A DNA stretch of 34,978 bases, taken from positions 1 through 34,978 of the forward strand of contig JADINE010000004.1 of the NCBI GenBank assembly GCA_017694175.1, read 5' to 3'. The DNA is from Candidatus Enterousia excrementavium. Its GTDB lineage: Bacteria; Pseudomonadota; Alphaproteobacteria; Rs-D84. Within the stretch, counting starts at the first letter, position 1; each line of letters begins with the position of its first letter. The notes below the pieces were generated by a model that did no database searches, had not been told where the DNA came from, and saw only the letters and a list, made by a program, of their open reading frames with translations. Both the position numbers and the translations under genes were made by a program. Positions 34,936-34,978 of this stretch are shown one piece after another.

Positions 34936-34978
34936 ATTTTACCGATGTATTGTTATACAGAATTTATTTGTTTGCAAC

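Noticed and set aside
1-34978. Mobile elements, prophage or defence islands
   Set aside because: No transposase, integrase, phage structural, restriction-modification or cas genes recognised among the ORFs.

Overview
This 35 kb window is dense, chromosomal and bacterial. I infer a host-associated alphaproteobacterium with many exported proteins; the taxonomy is inference only. I support about 28 protein-coding genes, one tRNA-Thr(UGU), about a dozen intrinsic terminators and several candidate regulatory or RNA elements. Recognisable genes are a PLD-family fragment, two GT2 glycosyltransferases, guaC, an M13 peptidase, hemW, an mltB-like transglycosylase, an olsB/olsA-like pair, an archaeal/eukaryal-type proS, ldh, a spermidine-synthase-like membrane protein, cvpA, a Slam-type outer-membrane protein next to a Gly-rich lipoprotein, trhP (U32) and an alpha2-type glycyl-tRNA synthetase. 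There is no CRISPR array, transposase or prophage. The most unusual item is a signal-peptide-bearing Cys-rich protein (28178-28819, minus) fused in frame to a complete acyl carrier protein domain with the DSL motif. Its Cys-rich half is shared with a second gene (818-1465) that lacks the ACP domain. Other leads are a promoter/terminator-bounded structured RNA upstream of a tiny XRE-like gene (about 3727-3892, minus), a Slam plus novel lipoprotein cargo pair, a 300-bp plus 54-bp in-frame tandem duplication in a secreted protein, and a secreted protein with repeated CX6C motifs. All calls were read by eye; no search or folding software was run.
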